Below, piece by piece: positions 1 through 9,159 of a DNA stretch of 39,072 nucleotides. The position numbers and the translations under genes are program-made. Position 1 is the first letter of the stretch; every line of letters starts with the position of its first letter. The notes beneath the pieces were generated by a model that made no database searches, was not told the origin of the DNA, and saw only the letters and a program-made list of their open reading frames with translations. The stretch is from Xanthomonas cannabis pv. cannabis (lineage in GTDB: Bacteria; Pseudomonadota; Gammaproteobacteria; Xanthomonadales; Xanthomonadaceae): NCBI RefSeq assembly GCF_000802365.1, contig NZ_JSZE01000039.1, forward strand, positions 1 to 39,072. The letters run 5' to 3'.

Positions 1-17
1 ATTGGCAAGAGTTCTGA
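1..17 (+). CDS. C-terminal end of a methyl-accepting chemotaxis protein (partial)
   Basis: Only the last codons of this gene lie in the window. Bases 3-17 read W-Q-E-F followed by TGA. A WxxF tail of this kind at the extreme C terminus is the CheR/CheB-docking pentapeptide of chemoreceptors (NWETF in E. coli Tar and Tsr). The preceding codon ends in AT, so the residue before W would be N, D, H or Y. A strong terminator hairpin starts 17 bases after the stop, and cheR is the next gene. The tail sequence, the terminator and the cheR neighbour all fit a receptor gene. With only four residues visible this remains an inference. Confidence 0.65.
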
Positions 18-33
18 TCCACCGCTGTCACCC

Positions 34-62
34 ACAACGCCCCGGCCCTGCCGGGGCGTTGT
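34..62 (+). terminator. Terminator hairpin after the chemoreceptor gene
   Basis: Bases 34-45 and 51-62 form a perfect 12-bp stem (ACAACGCCCCGG with its complement) around the 5-base loop CCCTG. There is only a weak T-containing tail (GCATTTGG). It lies 17 bases after the receptor stop codon and probably separates that transcript from cheRDB. Confidence 0.7.
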
Positions 63-279
63 GCATTTGGAGCCACTGCTGGAGCGTGGATCTAGGTTGA
101 CCCCTGCGCGCGCACGCTGCCGGGGATGTCACGGCGTGCGGCGTCAGCGCGCAGCGCCCGGCAAACGCGCAGCCCGGCTCAATCACACTGCCGACCGAAC
201 ACAACCTCGCGCAATCCACGCATTGGCGCTTCAGTTGCGCGGCTCCGTGGCCGATATCCAGTGATAGCTAACGACGCGT
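63..279 (+). promoter_or_regulatory. Upstream region of cheR, candidate sigma-28 promoter
   Basis: I see no gene in this stretch. GCCGATAT at 250-257 resembles the flagellar sigma-28 (FliA) -10 box GCCGATAA and lies about 22 bases before the cheR start. The matching -35 position (about 231-234, TCAG) is a poor fit to TAAA, so the promoter call is tentative. Chemotaxis genes are commonly under sigma-28, which makes the position plausible. Confidence 0.3.
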
Positions 280-1146
280 ATGGATATGACGACTACGACT
301 CCTGCTTCAGACACACGCGAATTCGATTTCGGCGACCGCGATTTCAAGCGCGTCTGCGACCTGATCTATCAGCGTGTCGGCATCGCCCTGGCCCCGGCCA
401 AGCGCGACATGGTGTATGGCCGCGTGTCGCGCCGCCTGCGTGTGCTTGGCCTGCGCTCGTTCCGCGATTATCTCGACCAGCTGGAAGCCGGCAACGACGA
501 GGAAGAATGGCAGGCGTTCACCAACGCACTGACCACCAACCTGACCTCGTTCTTCCGCGAGCCGCACCACTTCGACAAGCTGCGCGAAGAACTGCAGAAG
601 CGCGCCTCGCAGGCGCCATTGAAGATCTGGTCGTGCGCCGCATCTACCGGCGAGGAGCCCTACTCCATCGCCATCACCGCCTGCGAAGCCTTCGGCACAC
701 TGACCCCGCCGGTGAGCATCGTCGCCACCGACGTCGATACCCAGGTGCTGGAGACCGCCTCGCGCGGCGTCTACGCCATCGACCGCGTCGCCTCGCTGGA
801 TGCTTCGATCAAGCGCAAGTACTTCCAGCGCGGCAGCGGACCCAACGAGGGCAAGTGCCGGGTGATTCCGGCGCTGCGCCAGCTCATCGAATACCGCCAG
901 CTGAACCTGCTGGCCCCGCGTTACGACGTGGGCGGCCCGTACGCGGCGCTGTTCTGCCGCAACGTGATGATCTATTTCGACAAGCCCACCCAGCGCGGCA
1001 TCCTGTCGCGTCTGGTCAGCCACATGGGCGACGACGGCCTGCTCTACACCGGGCACTCGGAGAACTACCTGCACGCGGCCGATCTGATCCAGCCGTGCGG
1101 CCGCACGCTGTATCGGCGCGCCCCGCGCGCAGGAGCCTCTGCATGA
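280..1146 (+). CDS. cheR: Chemotaxis protein methyltransferase CheR
   Basis: CheR transfers methyl groups from S-adenosylmethionine to glutamates of chemoreceptors, setting adaptation together with CheB. The 288-residue product has the usual CheR length. An N-terminal helical domain (about residues 15-85) is followed by a SAM-binding fold carrying the family motif [11 protein letters not shown] (about residues 112-122). [14 protein letters not shown] lies near the C-terminal part of the fold. There is no TPR extension. The start at 280 has a weak ribosome site; an in-frame ATG at 286 is an alternative. The stop overlaps the start of cheD by four bases (ATGA), pointing to translational coupling. 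The upstream chemoreceptor tail (WQEF) is the kind of pentapeptide CheR binds. Confidence 0.95.
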   Translation: MDMTTTTPASDTREFDFGDRDFKRVCDLIYQRVGIALAPAKRDMVYGRVSRRLRVLGLRSFRDYLDQLEAGNDEEEWQAFTNALTTNLTSFFREPHHFDKLREELQKRASQAPLKIWSCAASTGEEPYSIAITACEAFGTLTPPVSIVATDVDTQVLETASRGVYAIDRVASLDASIKRKYFQRGSGPNEGKCRVIPALRQLIEYRQLNLLAPRYDVGGPYAALFCRNVMIYFDKPTQRGILSRLVSHMGDDGLLYTGHSENYLHAADLIQPCGRTLYRRAPRAGASA

Positions 1147-1739
1147 GCACAGCCGTGCAAGTCGATGACGTGATGCGGTACCGCGATTCGCGCTTCCAGA
1201 CCATCACCGCCAAGCTGCTGCCCACCCAATACCTGGTGGTGGACGACGACACCGCGTTGACGACCACCTTGGGATCGTGCGTTGCAGCCTGCTTGCGCGA
1301 CCCGGTGCTCAAGATCGGCGGCATGAATCACTTCCTGCTGCCCGAAGGTCAGGTCGGCGATGGCGCACCCGCGCGCTACGGCAGTTATGCGATGGAGTTG
1401 CTGATCAACGACATGCTCAAGCGCGGCGCGCATCGCAAACGCATCGAAGCCAAGGTCTTCGGCGGCGCCAACGTGCTCAAGGGCTTCACCAGCAACCCGG
1501 TCGGCACCCGCAACGCCGAGTTCGTCCGCCAGTACCTGCAGGCCGAACACATTCCCATCATCGCCGAAGATCTGTGCGGCATCCATCCGCGCAAGGTGTG
1601 GTTCTTCCCGACGACCGGCCGGGTGGTCGTGCAGCGCCTGCCGCACGCGCACGAAGCCGAAGTCGCCGCCGCCGAATCGGCCGTGCGTGCCCGTCTGTCC
1701 AAAGCACCGGTCACCGGTGGAGTGGAGCTGTTCGAATGA
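1143..1739 (+). CDS. cheD: Chemoreceptor glutamine deamidase CheD
   Basis: CheD converts specific glutamines of chemoreceptors to glutamate and, in some bacteria, interacts with CheC. The 198-residue protein starts at the ATG overlapping the cheR stop. The active-site region LGSCVAAC gives the catalytic C46, and GGMNHFLLP gives the partner H63; both are family hallmarks. A further block, FGGANVL, is also typical of CheD. The C-terminal 25 residues are alanine-rich and probably loosely structured. The stop codon overlaps the cheB ATG by four bases, so cheR, cheD and cheB form one coupled set. The frame is open far upstream, but those codons overlap cheR and do not belong to CheD. Confidence 0.95.
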   Translation: MSTAVQVDDVMRYRDSRFQTITAKLLPTQYLVVDDDTALTTTLGSCVAACLRDPVLKIGGMNHFLLPEGQVGDGAPARYGSYAMELLINDMLKRGAHRKRIEAKVFGGANVLKGFTSNPVGTRNAEFVRQYLQAEHIPIIAEDLCGIHPRKVWFFPTTGRVVVQRLPHAHEAEVAAAESAVRARLSKAPVTGGVELFE

Positions 1740-2812
1740 CGCTGGAAACTCCCGTACGTGTCCTCATCGTCGACGATTCGGCGGTGGTACGTCAGATGCT
1801 CACCGAAATCCTCTCGCGCGACCCGGGCATCGAAGTGGTCGGCTCAGCCGCCGACCCGCTGCTGGCGCGCGAAAAGATCAAACGCCTCAATCCGGACGTG
1901 CTCACGCTGGATGTGGAAATGCCGCGCATGGACGGCCTGGTGTTCCTGGAAAACCTGATGCGCCTGCGGCCGACGCCGGTGGTGATGATTTCGTCGCTGA
2001 CCGAGCGCGGCGCCGATACCACCTTGCAGGCCCTGTCGCTGGGCGCGGTGGACTTCGTGTCCAAGCCCAAAATCGACGTCGCGCGCGGGCTGGAAGGCTA
2101 TGCCGAGGAGATCGTCAGCAAGGTCAAGATGGCCGCCAAGGCCAAGGTCAACGCGCTCAATCGCCCCAGCACCCCCAAGGTCACCTTGGACATGCAGTCG
2201 GCGCCGGTGCCGGGCAGCGCACTGCGCTTCCGCACCACCGACCGCCTGATTGCCATCGGCGCCTCCGCCGGTGGCACCGAGGCACTGCGCGTGGTGCTCG
2301 AACACATGCCCGCCGACGCGCCCGCGGTAGTGATGACCCAGCACCTGCCGGCCAGCTTCAGCACCGCATTCGCCGAGCGCCTCAACCGCCACTCGGCGAT
2401 GTCGGTGCGCGAGGCCAGCGATGGCGAAGCCATCCTGCCCGGCCACGCCTATCTGCCGCCGGGCGGCCAGCACCTGCGCATCATCCGCGACGGTGCGCGC
2501 TGGCGCTGCCGCATCGACGACGGCCCGCCGGTCAACCGGCACAAGCCGGCGGTGGATGTGCTGTTCCGCTCGGTCGCTGCCAATGCCGGCCCCAATGCGG
2601 TGGGCGCCATCCTCACCGGTATGGGCGACGACGGCGCGCGCGGCCTGCTGGAAATGCTGCAGGCCGGCGCACCTACCCTGGTACAGGACGAAGCCAGCAG
2701 CGTGGTCTGGGGCATGCCGGGCGCCGCCTACAAGCTGGGCGCCGCGCAGGAAGTGGTGCCGCTGGACCGCGTGGCCGAACGGCTCATCGCACTGTCGGCG
2801 CAGGCGCGCTGA
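1736..2812 (+). CDS. cheB: Chemotaxis methylesterase/deamidase CheB
   Basis: CheB removes methyl groups from, and can deamidate, chemoreceptors; phosphorylation by CheA activates it. The 358-residue protein has an N-terminal receiver domain (about residues 6-125) with acceptor D59 in [12 protein letters not shown] and K110 in VSKPK. A linker (about 130-165) leads to the methylesterase domain (about 168-355). The catalytic triad is visible as S177 (IGASAGG), H203 (TQHLP) and D299 (GMGDDG), matching S164/H190/D286 of the Salmonella enzyme. The start was placed at the ATG overlapping the cheD stop because the receiver domain begins directly after it. The next gene starts six bases beyond the stop, so they are probably cotranscribed. 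Confidence 0.96.
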   Translation: MTLETPVRVLIVDDSAVVRQMLTEILSRDPGIEVVGSAADPLLAREKIKRLNPDVLTLDVEMPRMDGLVFLENLMRLRPTPVVMISSLTERGADTTLQALSLGAVDFVSKPKIDVARGLEGYAEEIVSKVKMAAKAKVNALNRPSTPKVTLDMQSAPVPGSALRFRTTDRLIAIGASAGGTEALRVVLEHMPADAPAVVMTQHLPASFSTAFAERLNRHSAMSVREASDGEAILPGHAYLPPGGQHLRIIRDGARWRCRIDDGPPVNRHKPAVDVLFRSVAANAGPNAVGAILTGMGDDGARGLLEMLQAGAPTLVQDEASSVVWGMPGAAYKLGAAQEVVPLDRVAERLIALSAQAR

Positions 2813-2818
2813 TCGCCC

Positions 2819-5203
2819 ATGTGCCCCCTGCCTCCTCGCCCGACCGATCTGCCGCGTTTCGGCGAACCGGCCACTGTCTTGCCGACAGTGGAGGATGCGT
2901 GGGCAACGCTACCCGCGTTCGCCGTGGAAACGCTGCCGCTCAACCCAGTCGGCGATGGCGCTGCCACTGGTACGCTGACGTCAGGCGCCATCACGCACGG
3001 CCCGGTTACCGCCGGCATGGCCATGCCGGGTGAGCATCCGGACGCCCGCCGCTCACGCCTGTTGGCCGAGGCGCTGGACGGCAGCAGCAGCGCCATCCTG
3101 ATTTGCGATCTGCAATCACGCCTGCTGTATGCCAACGACGGCTTCCAGCGCATGTTCGGCTACACCGAAGCCGAACTGGTCGGCCAGCGTCCGTCGGATG
3201 TGCTGACCCGTGCGCAAAGCGACCAGAGCGAAGTTGCACGCATCCGCGACCGCGCCGACGCCCTGCAGCACACCCGTGCCGACCTGCTGGTGTACCGCAA
3301 GGACGGCACCCCGCTGTGGATTTCGCTCAACTTCAATCCGATCTACGACGCCCGGCACAACCCCTCGCATTATGTCGCGGTGCTGACCGACATCACCGAA
3401 ACCAAGATGCACGAGGTGCTGCAGCATCGCGTGCTCGAAGCGCTGGTGCAGGAGCGCCCGCTGATCGAAGTGATGACGTTGATCTGCACCGAAGTCGAAC
3501 GCATCGCACCGGATGTGATTGCGACCGTGATGAGCGCCGACAATCAGGGCTGCCTGCATTCGCTGGCCGCGCCCAGCCTGCCCCCCGAATACGCCGATGC
3601 GGTCAACGGCCTGAAGATCGCGCCGACTGCCGGTGCCTGCGGCACCGCCGCCTGGCGTGGCCGCGCGGTGATGGTGGAAGACATCGCCACCGACCCGCTG
3701 TTTGCGCCGTATCGGCAGACACTGCTCCCGATGGGCCTGCGTGCCTGCTGGAGCACGCCGATCCGCTCCAACAGCGCGCGCGTGCTGGGCACCTTTGCGC
3801 TGTACTACCGCAAGCCGCAACGCGCCGACGCCTGGCATGTGCGGCTCACCGAGCTGTGTCAGCAACTGTGCACCCTGGCACTGGAGCGCGAGCAGATCCG
3901 CCAGCGCGTGCATCAACTCGCGTTCTATGACGCGCTGACCGGCCTGCCCAACCGCATCATGTTCAGCGCACGGGCCGAGCAGGCGCTGACCCAGGCCGAA
4001 TATGCCGGCGAGCCGGCCACCTTGATGTTCATCAACATCGACCGCTTCAAACTGATCAACGACAGCCAGGGCCATGCGGCCGGCGATGGCCTGCTGCGCG
4101 ATATCGCGCTGCGCATCGCCGACCAGCTGGCGGCCACCGCCATGCTGGCGCGTCTGGCCGGCGATGAATTTGCGTTGGCCCTGCCGCAATGCAGTGCCGA
4201 ACAGGCCAGTGCCGCGGCCGAACGCGTGTTGGGCACCATCGCCGGCCCGCTATCGGTCGGCCACATGACCGTGCATCCGTCGGCGAGCATCGGGGTGGCG
4301 ATGTTTCCCGAGGACGGCCGCGACATCAACATCCTGCTGCGGCACGCGGATCTGGCGATGAATCGCGCCAAGAAGGAAGGCGGCGGACGCTTTCGTTTCT
4401 TCAGTTCCGACATGAACCGCATGGCGCAGGAGCGCGTTGCGCTGGAAGCGGAGCTACGTCAGGCCATCGGTCGCGGTCAGCTGCAGCTGCATTACCAGCC
4501 GCAGATGCATAGCGCCGCACCGCACGCACTGTATGGCGTGGAAGCGCTGCTGCGCTGGAACCACCCGCAGTTGGGCGCGATCTCGCCGGCGCGGTTCCTG
4601 CCGGTGGCCGAAGAGCAAGGCATGATGCCGCAGCTCAACGACTGGGTGCTGCGCCACGCCTGCGAACAGGTGGCCGACTGGCGCCAACGCGGCGTGCCGG
4701 TGGCGCGCGTGTCGGTCAATCTGTCGGCCAGCGGCTTCGAAAGCCCGCGCATGCTGCCCGACCTGCTCCGGCTGATGGCCGACACCGGCGTGCAACCGTC
4801 CGACCTGACCCTGGAGCTGACCGAGAGCGTGATGCTCTCCGGACAGTCCGGCGTGCTGGACAACCTGCACGCGATCCGCGAAGCCGGCATCTCGCTGTCG
4901 CTGGACGACTTCGGCACCGGCTACTCCAGCCTCAGCCACCTGCATCGCCTGCCGATCGACGAACTCAAGCTGGACATGAGCTTCGTACGCGACATCGAAC
5001 ACAGCGAAGACGCGCGCGCACTCACCACCTCGGTCCTGCGCATCGGCGAGCATCTGCGCAAGCACGTGGTGGCCGAAGGCGTCGAAAACGAGGCTCAGCG
5101 CCTGTTTCTCGCCGACCTGGGTTGCGAGGTGCTGCAAGGCTATCTGTTCTCGCGCCCGTTGCCGGCTGCGGCACTGGAAGCCTGGCTGCGCGCGCAGCCT
5201 TAG
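2819..5203 (+). CDS. PAS-GAF-GGDEF-EAL cyclic-di-GMP protein, probable phosphodiesterase
   Basis: This 794-residue cytoplasmic protein carries, in order, an unconserved lead of about 70 residues, a PAS domain (about 75-195), a GAF domain (about 200-360), a GGDEF domain and an EAL domain. The GGDEF signature is AGDEF (447-451), one glycine short of consensus, and no RxxD inhibitory site precedes it. The EAL domain keeps EALLRW (575-580), ELTES, DDFGTGYSS (696-704), the K in LKLDMSF, AEGVE and QGY, so phosphodiesterase activity is the better bet. Cyclase activity is not excluded because AGDEF is found in some active enzymes. It begins six bases after cheB, suggesting joint expression with cheRDB and a link between receptor adaptation and c-di-GMP. 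No strong ribosome site precedes the chosen ATG. I do not assign a gene name. Confidence 0.92.
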   Translation: MCPLPPRPTDLPRFGEPATVLPTVEDAWATLPAFAVETLPLNPVGDGAATGTLTSGAITHGPVTAGMAMPGEHPDARRSRLLAEALDGSSSAILICDLQSRLLYANDGFQRMFGYTEAELVGQRPSDVLTRAQSDQSEVARIRDRADALQHTRADLLVYRKDGTPLWISLNFNPIYDARHNPSHYVAVLTDITETKMHEVLQHRVLEALVQERPLIEVMTLICTEVERIAPDVIATVMSADNQGCLHSLAAPSLPPEYADAVNGLKIAPTAGACGTAAWRGRAVMVEDIATDPLFAPYRQTLLPMGLRACWSTPIRSNSARVLGTFALYYRKPQRADAWHVRLTELCQQLCTLALEREQIRQRVHQLAFYDALTGLPNRIMFSARAEQALTQAEYAGEPATLMFINIDRFKLINDSQGHAAGDGLLRDIALRIADQLAATAMLARLAGDEFALALPQCSAEQASAAAERVLGTIAGPLSVGHMTVHPSASIGVAMFPEDGRDINILLRHADLAMNRAKKEGGGRFRFFSSDMNRMAQERVALEAELRQAIGRGQLQLHYQPQMHSAAPHALYGVEALLRWNHPQLGAISPARFLPVAEEQGMMPQLNDWVLRHACEQVADWRQRGVPVARVSVNLSASGFESPRMLPDLLRLMADTGVQPSDLTLELTESVMLSGQSGVLDNLHAIREAGISLSLDDFGTGYSSLSHLHRLPIDELKLDMSFVRDIEHSEDARALTTSVLRIGEHLRKHVVAEGVENEAQRLFLADLGCEVLQGYLFSRPLPAAALEAWLRAQP

Positions 5204-5267
5204 CGGGTTGCTGCCCCGGCGGCTCGCGGTACCCGAGTCGCCCGTCCGCTCATCCGGCGCTGCGCGC

Positions 5268-5440
5268 TACCTTCTCCCCATGAAGGAGGACAATGTCCCA
5301 ATGGGAGAAGGGCGTTAGCCCCTCTCCCATCGGGGCGAGAAGGCACGGCTTGCACGTCACTGGCGCGCGTGCCTTGGAGCGCCCGCGCCGCAAGCGCGGG
5401 CCGGGGCGCGGAGCGGGGGTTGGGGTGAGGGTACGGGCTG
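5268..5440. repeat. Xanthomonas-type intergenic repeat with CTTCTCCC/GGGAGAAG arms
   Basis: The stretch between the EAL gene and the hydrolase gene (5204-5487) shows no convincing gene. Bases 5270-5278 (CCTTCTCCC) and 5303-5311 (GGGAGAAGG) are inverted arms. A further CTCTCCCATCGGGGCGAGA block follows, and then the G-rich tail GGGGTTGGGGTGAGGGTACGG at about 5413-5433. From memory, blocks of this type recur in many Xanthomonas intergenic regions. The boundaries given are approximate, and copy number was not checked. It lies between convergent genes and may act in transcript ending. Confidence 0.55.
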
Positions 5441-5487
5441 CATCCCGCACTCACTCAATGACGCAGGCATCACCGCAACGTCCACGC

Positions 5488-6303
5488 TCAGTGCAACGTA
5501 CGCTTCAACCACCCCAGCAACTGCGCATTGACGAACGCCGGGTTTTCCAGCGAGGCGATATGCCCGGCATCGGGCACCAGTTCGTAATCGCAACAGATCG
5601 CCTCGGCCATCATCCACACCTCTTCCGGCGGGCGTGCCACGTCGGCATCGCCGCCGAGCAAGAAAGTGCGCGCCGGATCCAGTGCAGACAGCGCGTCCAG
5701 GCGATCGGCCCGCCCGAAGATCAGCCGCCCGAGCGGCACGATCGAAGCACGCAACTGCTCGACCGAAAGCTGTGCCAGGCGCTGCGCAAACGCAGCCGGC
5801 AACGCCGAGGTCAGATCGATCCCCGGACGGAAGAAGATCGGCACGATCGCCTCGATCAGCGCAGGCGTCACCTGCCCCGCCGCCTCGATCGCATCGAGCA
5901 TGCCGAAGTAACGCGTCCGCGTGGCCTGCGGCTCGGCACCGAGGAAGGTGTCCATCAACACCAGGCTGCGGACACGCTCCGGCGCCAGCAACGCCAGCTC
6001 AGCGCCCCACATGCCGCCAACCGACAAGCCCACCACTGCGCACTGCGGCAGCTGCAGCGCATCCAGCAGGCCAAGCATCTGCCGCGCCAGGTCGTCGATG
6101 CCCCGGGTCTGGTCGGGCAATCCGCCCGATTGTCCGTGGCCCCAGAGCTCCGGAACGATGACCTGGTAGTGCTGCGACAGGACCTGGATCTGCGGCTCCC
6201 ACATGGCCGCATCCCAGAGGTAGCTGTGGCCGAGCAGGACCGGAAAGCCCTGGCCGTATTGTGCGTAGTGCAATGGTTGACCAGCGATCGTGCAAGTGGG
6301 CAT
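5488..6303 (-). CDS. Alpha/beta-fold hydrolase
   Basis: The 271-residue protein has the alpha/beta hydrolase plan. An oxyanion-region HS motif in LLGHSYLWD follows the first strands, the nucleophile elbow is GLSVGG (S94), the acid is D219 or D221 in GGDADVARP, and the catalytic histidine is H248 in DAGHIASLENP. A cap segment covers about residues 120-200. This layout is shared by esterases, epoxide hydrolases, haloperoxidase-like enzymes and carboxylactonases; the substrate cannot be read from sequence. There is no signal peptide, so it is probably cytoplasmic. It stands alone, with the acnB terminator upstream, so it needs its own promoter in 6304-6438. No strong ribosome site precedes the ATG. 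Confidence 0.85.
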   Translation of the reverse strand: MPTCTIAGQPLHYAQYGQGFPVLLGHSYLWDAAMWEPQIQVLSQHYQVIVPELWGHGQSGGLPDQTRGIDDLARQMLGLLDALQLPQCAVVGLSVGGMWGAELALLAPERVRSLVLMDTFLGAEPQATRTRYFGMLDAIEAAGQVTPALIEAIVPIFFRPGIDLTSALPAAFAQRLAQLSVEQLRASIVPLGRLIFGRADRLDALSALDPARTFLLGGDADVARPPEEVWMMAEAICCDYELVPDAGHIASLENPAFVNAQLLGWLKRTLH

Positions 6304-6438
6304 GGCATCGAAGGTAAGTGGGGGAAGTGCCGGACACTAGCTCCCCCGACTTCAGATTTTTGTTGCAATGCGCCACTTCAGTCAGCTGCTGGTTGCCTTA
6401 TCGCCTGTCATCGTGGATGCAACGCGAAGCCAACGCGC

Positions 6439-6472
6439 AAAAAGCGAAATGCCCGGCAGTGCCGGGCATTTC
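6439..6472 (-). terminator. Intrinsic terminator of acnB
   Basis: On the minus strand a 12-bp stem (GAAATGCCCGGC and its complement, 6446-6472) with a tiny loop is followed at once by a run of five T in GCTTTTTGCG. It begins 26 bases beyond the acnB stop. The stem plus U-run is a textbook factor-independent terminator. Confidence 0.85.
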
Positions 6473-6498
6473 GTCCAGTCTTGGTCTCGCTCGCCAGG

Positions 6499-9090
6499 TC
6501 AGGCAGCGACCGTCTCGGCCACGCCCTGATACTCCTGGATCTGATCGAAGTTCATGTAGCGGTAGATCTGCTCGCCACTGGTCTTGATCACGCCCACGTC
6601 GGCCATGTACTCCTCCTTGGTCGGAATCCGGCCAAGACGCGAGCAGATCGCCGCCAGCTCCGCCGAACCCAGGTACACATTGGTGTTGCGGCCCAGGCGG
6701 TTGGGGAAGTTACGCGTGGAGGTGGAGAACACCGTGGCGCCTTCGCGTGCCTGCGCCTGGTTGCCCATGCACAGTGAGCAGCCGGGCATTTCCATGCGTG
6801 CGCCGGCCGCGCCGAAGGTGCCGTAATGGCCTTCCTTGGTGAGCTCGGAGGCGTCCATCTTGGTCGGCGGTGCCACCCACAACCGGGTCGGGATATCGCG
6901 CTTGCCTTCCAGCAACTTGGCGGCGGCACGGAAGTGACCGATGTTGGTCATGCACGAGCCGATGAATACCTCGTCGATCGCCGCGCCGGCCACGTCGGAC
7001 AGCGTCTTGACGTCGTCCGGGTCGTTCGGGCAGGCCACGATCGGTTCAACGATGTCAGCCAGATCGATCTCGATGACCGCCGCGTATTCGGCGTCGGCAT
7101 CGGGCTGCAGCAGCTGCGGATCGGCCAGCCACTCTTCCATCTTCTTGATACGGCGGCCCAGGGTGCGCGCATCGGCATAACCTTCGGCAATCATCCAGCG
7201 CAACAGGGTGATGTTGCTGGTCAGGTATTCGATGATCGGCGCCTTGTCCAGGTGCACGGTGCAGCCGGCGGCGGAGCGTTCGGCCGAGGCGTCGGACAAC
7301 TCGAACGCCTGCTCCACCTTCAGGTTCGGCAAGCCTTCGATTTCCAGGATGCGGCCGGAAAAGATGTTCTTCTTGCCCTGCTTGGCCACGGTCAACAGGC
7401 CATCCTTGATCGCGTACAGCGGGATCGCGTTGACCAGGTCACGCAAGGTCACGCCCGGCTGCATTTCGCCCTTGAAGCGCACCAGCACGCTCTCGGGCAT
7501 GTCCAGCGGCATCACGCCGGTGGCCGCGGCGAAGGCCACCAGGCCGGAGCCGGCCGGGAACGAGATGCCGATCGGGAAACGCGTGTGCGAGTCGCCGCCG
7601 GTGCCCACGGTGTCGGGCAGCAGCATGCGGTTGAGCCAGCTGTGGATCACGCCGTCGCCCGGACGCAGCGACACGCCGCCACGGGTGGAGATGAATTCCG
7701 GCAGGGTGTGGTGGGTCTTGACGTCCACCGGCTTCGGGTAGGCCGCGGTGTGGCAGAACGACTGCATCACCAGGTCGGCCGAGAAGCCCAGGCAGGCCAG
7801 GTCCTTCAGCTCATCGCGGGTCATCGGGCCGGTGGTGTCCTGCGAGCCCACCGAGGTCATCTTCGGTTCGCAATAGGTGCCCGGGCGCATGCCCTGGCCT
7901 TCCGGCAGGCCACAGGCGCGGCCGACCATCTTCTGCGCCAGCGAGAAACCCTTGCCGGTGTCCGGCGGGTCCATCGGCAGGCGGAACAGGTCCGACGCCG
8001 GCAGGCCGAGGAATTCGCGCGCCTTGGCGGTGAGGCCACGGCCGACGATCAGCGGGATGCGGCCACCGGCGCGCACTTCGTCGAACAGCACGTCCGACTT
8101 CATCGCGAACTCGGCGATCACCTGCCCGTTCTTCAGTGCCTTGCCGTCGTAGGGACGCAGCTCGACCACATCGCCATGTTCCATCTGCGACACGTCCAGC
8201 TCGATCGGCAGAGCGCCGGCGTCTTCCATGGTGTTGTAGAAGATCGGCGCGATCTTGCTACCCAGGCACACGCCGCCGAAGCGCTTGTTCGGGATGTACG
8301 GAATGTCTTCGCCGGTCCACCACAGCACCGAGTTGGTCGCCGACTTGCGCGAAGAACCGGTACCGACCACGTCGCCCACATAAGCAACCAAGTGGCCCTT
8401 GTCCTTGAGGCCGGCAATGGCCTGGATCGGGCCGCGCTTGCCGTCTTCTTCCGGCACGAACGCTGCGCCTTCGCGGGCATTCTTCAGCATCGCCAATGCG
8501 TGCAGCGGGATGTCCGGGCGGGTGGTCGCATCCGGCGCCGGCGACAGGTCGTCGGTGTTGGTTTCGCCCGGTACCTTGAACACGGTGACGGTCATGCTTT
8601 GCGGCACTTCCGGCTTGCTGGTGAACCACTCGGCATCGGCCCAGCTCTGCAGCACGGCCTTGGCGTGCGCGTTGCCGGCCTCGGCCTTTTCCTGCACGTC
8701 GTGGAAGGCGTCGAACACCAGCAAGGTGTGCTTGAGCGCTTCGGCGGCCGTGGCGCCCAGCTCGGCGTTGTCCAGTAGGTCGATCAGCGGCTGGATGTTG
8801 TAGCCGCCCAGCATGGTGCCGAGCAGCTCGGTGGCACGCGTGGGGCTGATCAGCGCCGTTTTTTCGGTGCCGAAGGCGACGGCGGCCAGGTACGAGGCCT
8901 TGACCTTGGCGGCGTCGTCGACGCCGGCCGGCACGCGCTGGCTGAGCAGTTCGACCAGGAACTGCTCTTCGCCCGCCGGCGGTGCCTTCAACAGCTCGAT
9001 GACTTCGGCGGTCTGCTGCGCGGTCAGCGGCAGCGGCGGGATACCGAGCGCGGCGCGCTCTGCAACGTGGTGGCGGTAGGCTTCCAACAT
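6499..9090 (-). CDS. acnB: Aconitate hydratase B
   Basis: AcnB isomerises citrate to isocitrate through cis-aconitate in the TCA cycle and, in other bacteria, also handles 2-methyl-cis-aconitate and binds RNA when its cluster is lost. The 863-residue length matches the AcnB class, which has its HEAT-like domain at the N terminus. The 4Fe-4S ligands are C713 (GSCMTN), C771 and C774 (CSLCMGNQ). The ATG has a good ribosome site, GGAG about eight bases upstream. A toxin-antitoxin pair lies just upstream on the same strand and a terminator lies downstream, so acnB is either monocistronic or the last gene of that short unit. The rpf literature names an aconitase rpfA in this locus; I think acnA is the likelier rpfA. 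Confidence 0.97.
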   Translation of the reverse strand: MLEAYRHHVAERAALGIPPLPLTAQQTAEVIELLKAPPAGEEQFLVELLSQRVPAGVDDAAKVKASYLAAVAFGTEKTALISPTRATELLGTMLGGYNIQPLIDLLDNAELGATAAEALKHTLLVFDAFHDVQEKAEAGNAHAKAVLQSWADAEWFTSKPEVPQSMTVTVFKVPGETNTDDLSPAPDATTRPDIPLHALAMLKNAREGAAFVPEEDGKRGPIQAIAGLKDKGHLVAYVGDVVGTGSSRKSATNSVLWWTGEDIPYIPNKRFGGVCLGSKIAPIFYNTMEDAGALPIELDVSQMEHGDVVELRPYDGKALKNGQVIAEFAMKSDVLFDEVRAGGRIPLIVGRGLTAKAREFLGLPASDLFRLPMDPPDTGKGFSLAQKMVGRACGLPEGQGMRPGTYCEPKMTSVGSQDTTGPMTRDELKDLACLGFSADLVMQSFCHTAAYPKPVDVKTHHTLPEFISTRGGVSLRPGDGVIHSWLNRMLLPDTVGTGGDSHTRFPIGISFPAGSGLVAFAAATGVMPLDMPESVLVRFKGEMQPGVTLRDLVNAIPLYAIKDGLLTVAKQGKKNIFSGRILEIEGLPNLKVEQAFELSDASAERSAAGCTVHLDKAPIIEYLTSNITLLRWMIAEGYADARTLGRRIKKMEEWLADPQLLQPDADAEYAAVIEIDLADIVEPIVACPNDPDDVKTLSDVAGAAIDEVFIGSCMTNIGHFRAAAKLLEGKRDIPTRLWVAPPTKMDASELTKEGHYGTFGAAGARMEMPGCSLCMGNQAQAREGATVFSTSTRNFPNRLGRNTNVYLGSAELAAICSRLGRIPTKEEYMADVGVIKTSGEQIYRYMNFDQIQEYQGVAETVAA

Positions 9091-9132
9091 GCGGGTTCTC
9101 CAAAAGGACAGCAGTGAATGTGTAAAAACGTC

Positions 9133-9159
9133 AGACGTGGATCAAGAAGACGTGGATCA
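9133..9159. repeat. 12-bp direct repeat at the end of the toxin gene
   Basis: AGACGTGGATCA occurs at 9133-9144 and again at 9148-9159, separated by three bases. The second copy contains the stop codon of the PIN toxin gene. No third copy is visible at the other end of the toxin-antitoxin pair. It may be a local slippage product. Confidence 0.7.

Noticed and set aside
126-1142. Long upstream extension of the cheD frame
   Set aside because: It overlaps all of cheR and has no chemotaxis motif; CheD similarity starts at the ATG 1143.
5293-6777. 494-codon plus-strand frame across the repeat and hydrolase
   Set aside because: Mostly antisense to the hydrolase gene, with R/Q/H-rich composition and no recognisable domain.
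6826-8778. 650-codon plus-strand frame opposite acnB
   Set aside because: Shadow of acnB with the same composition bias; acnB has iron-sulphur ligands, a ribosome site and a terminator.
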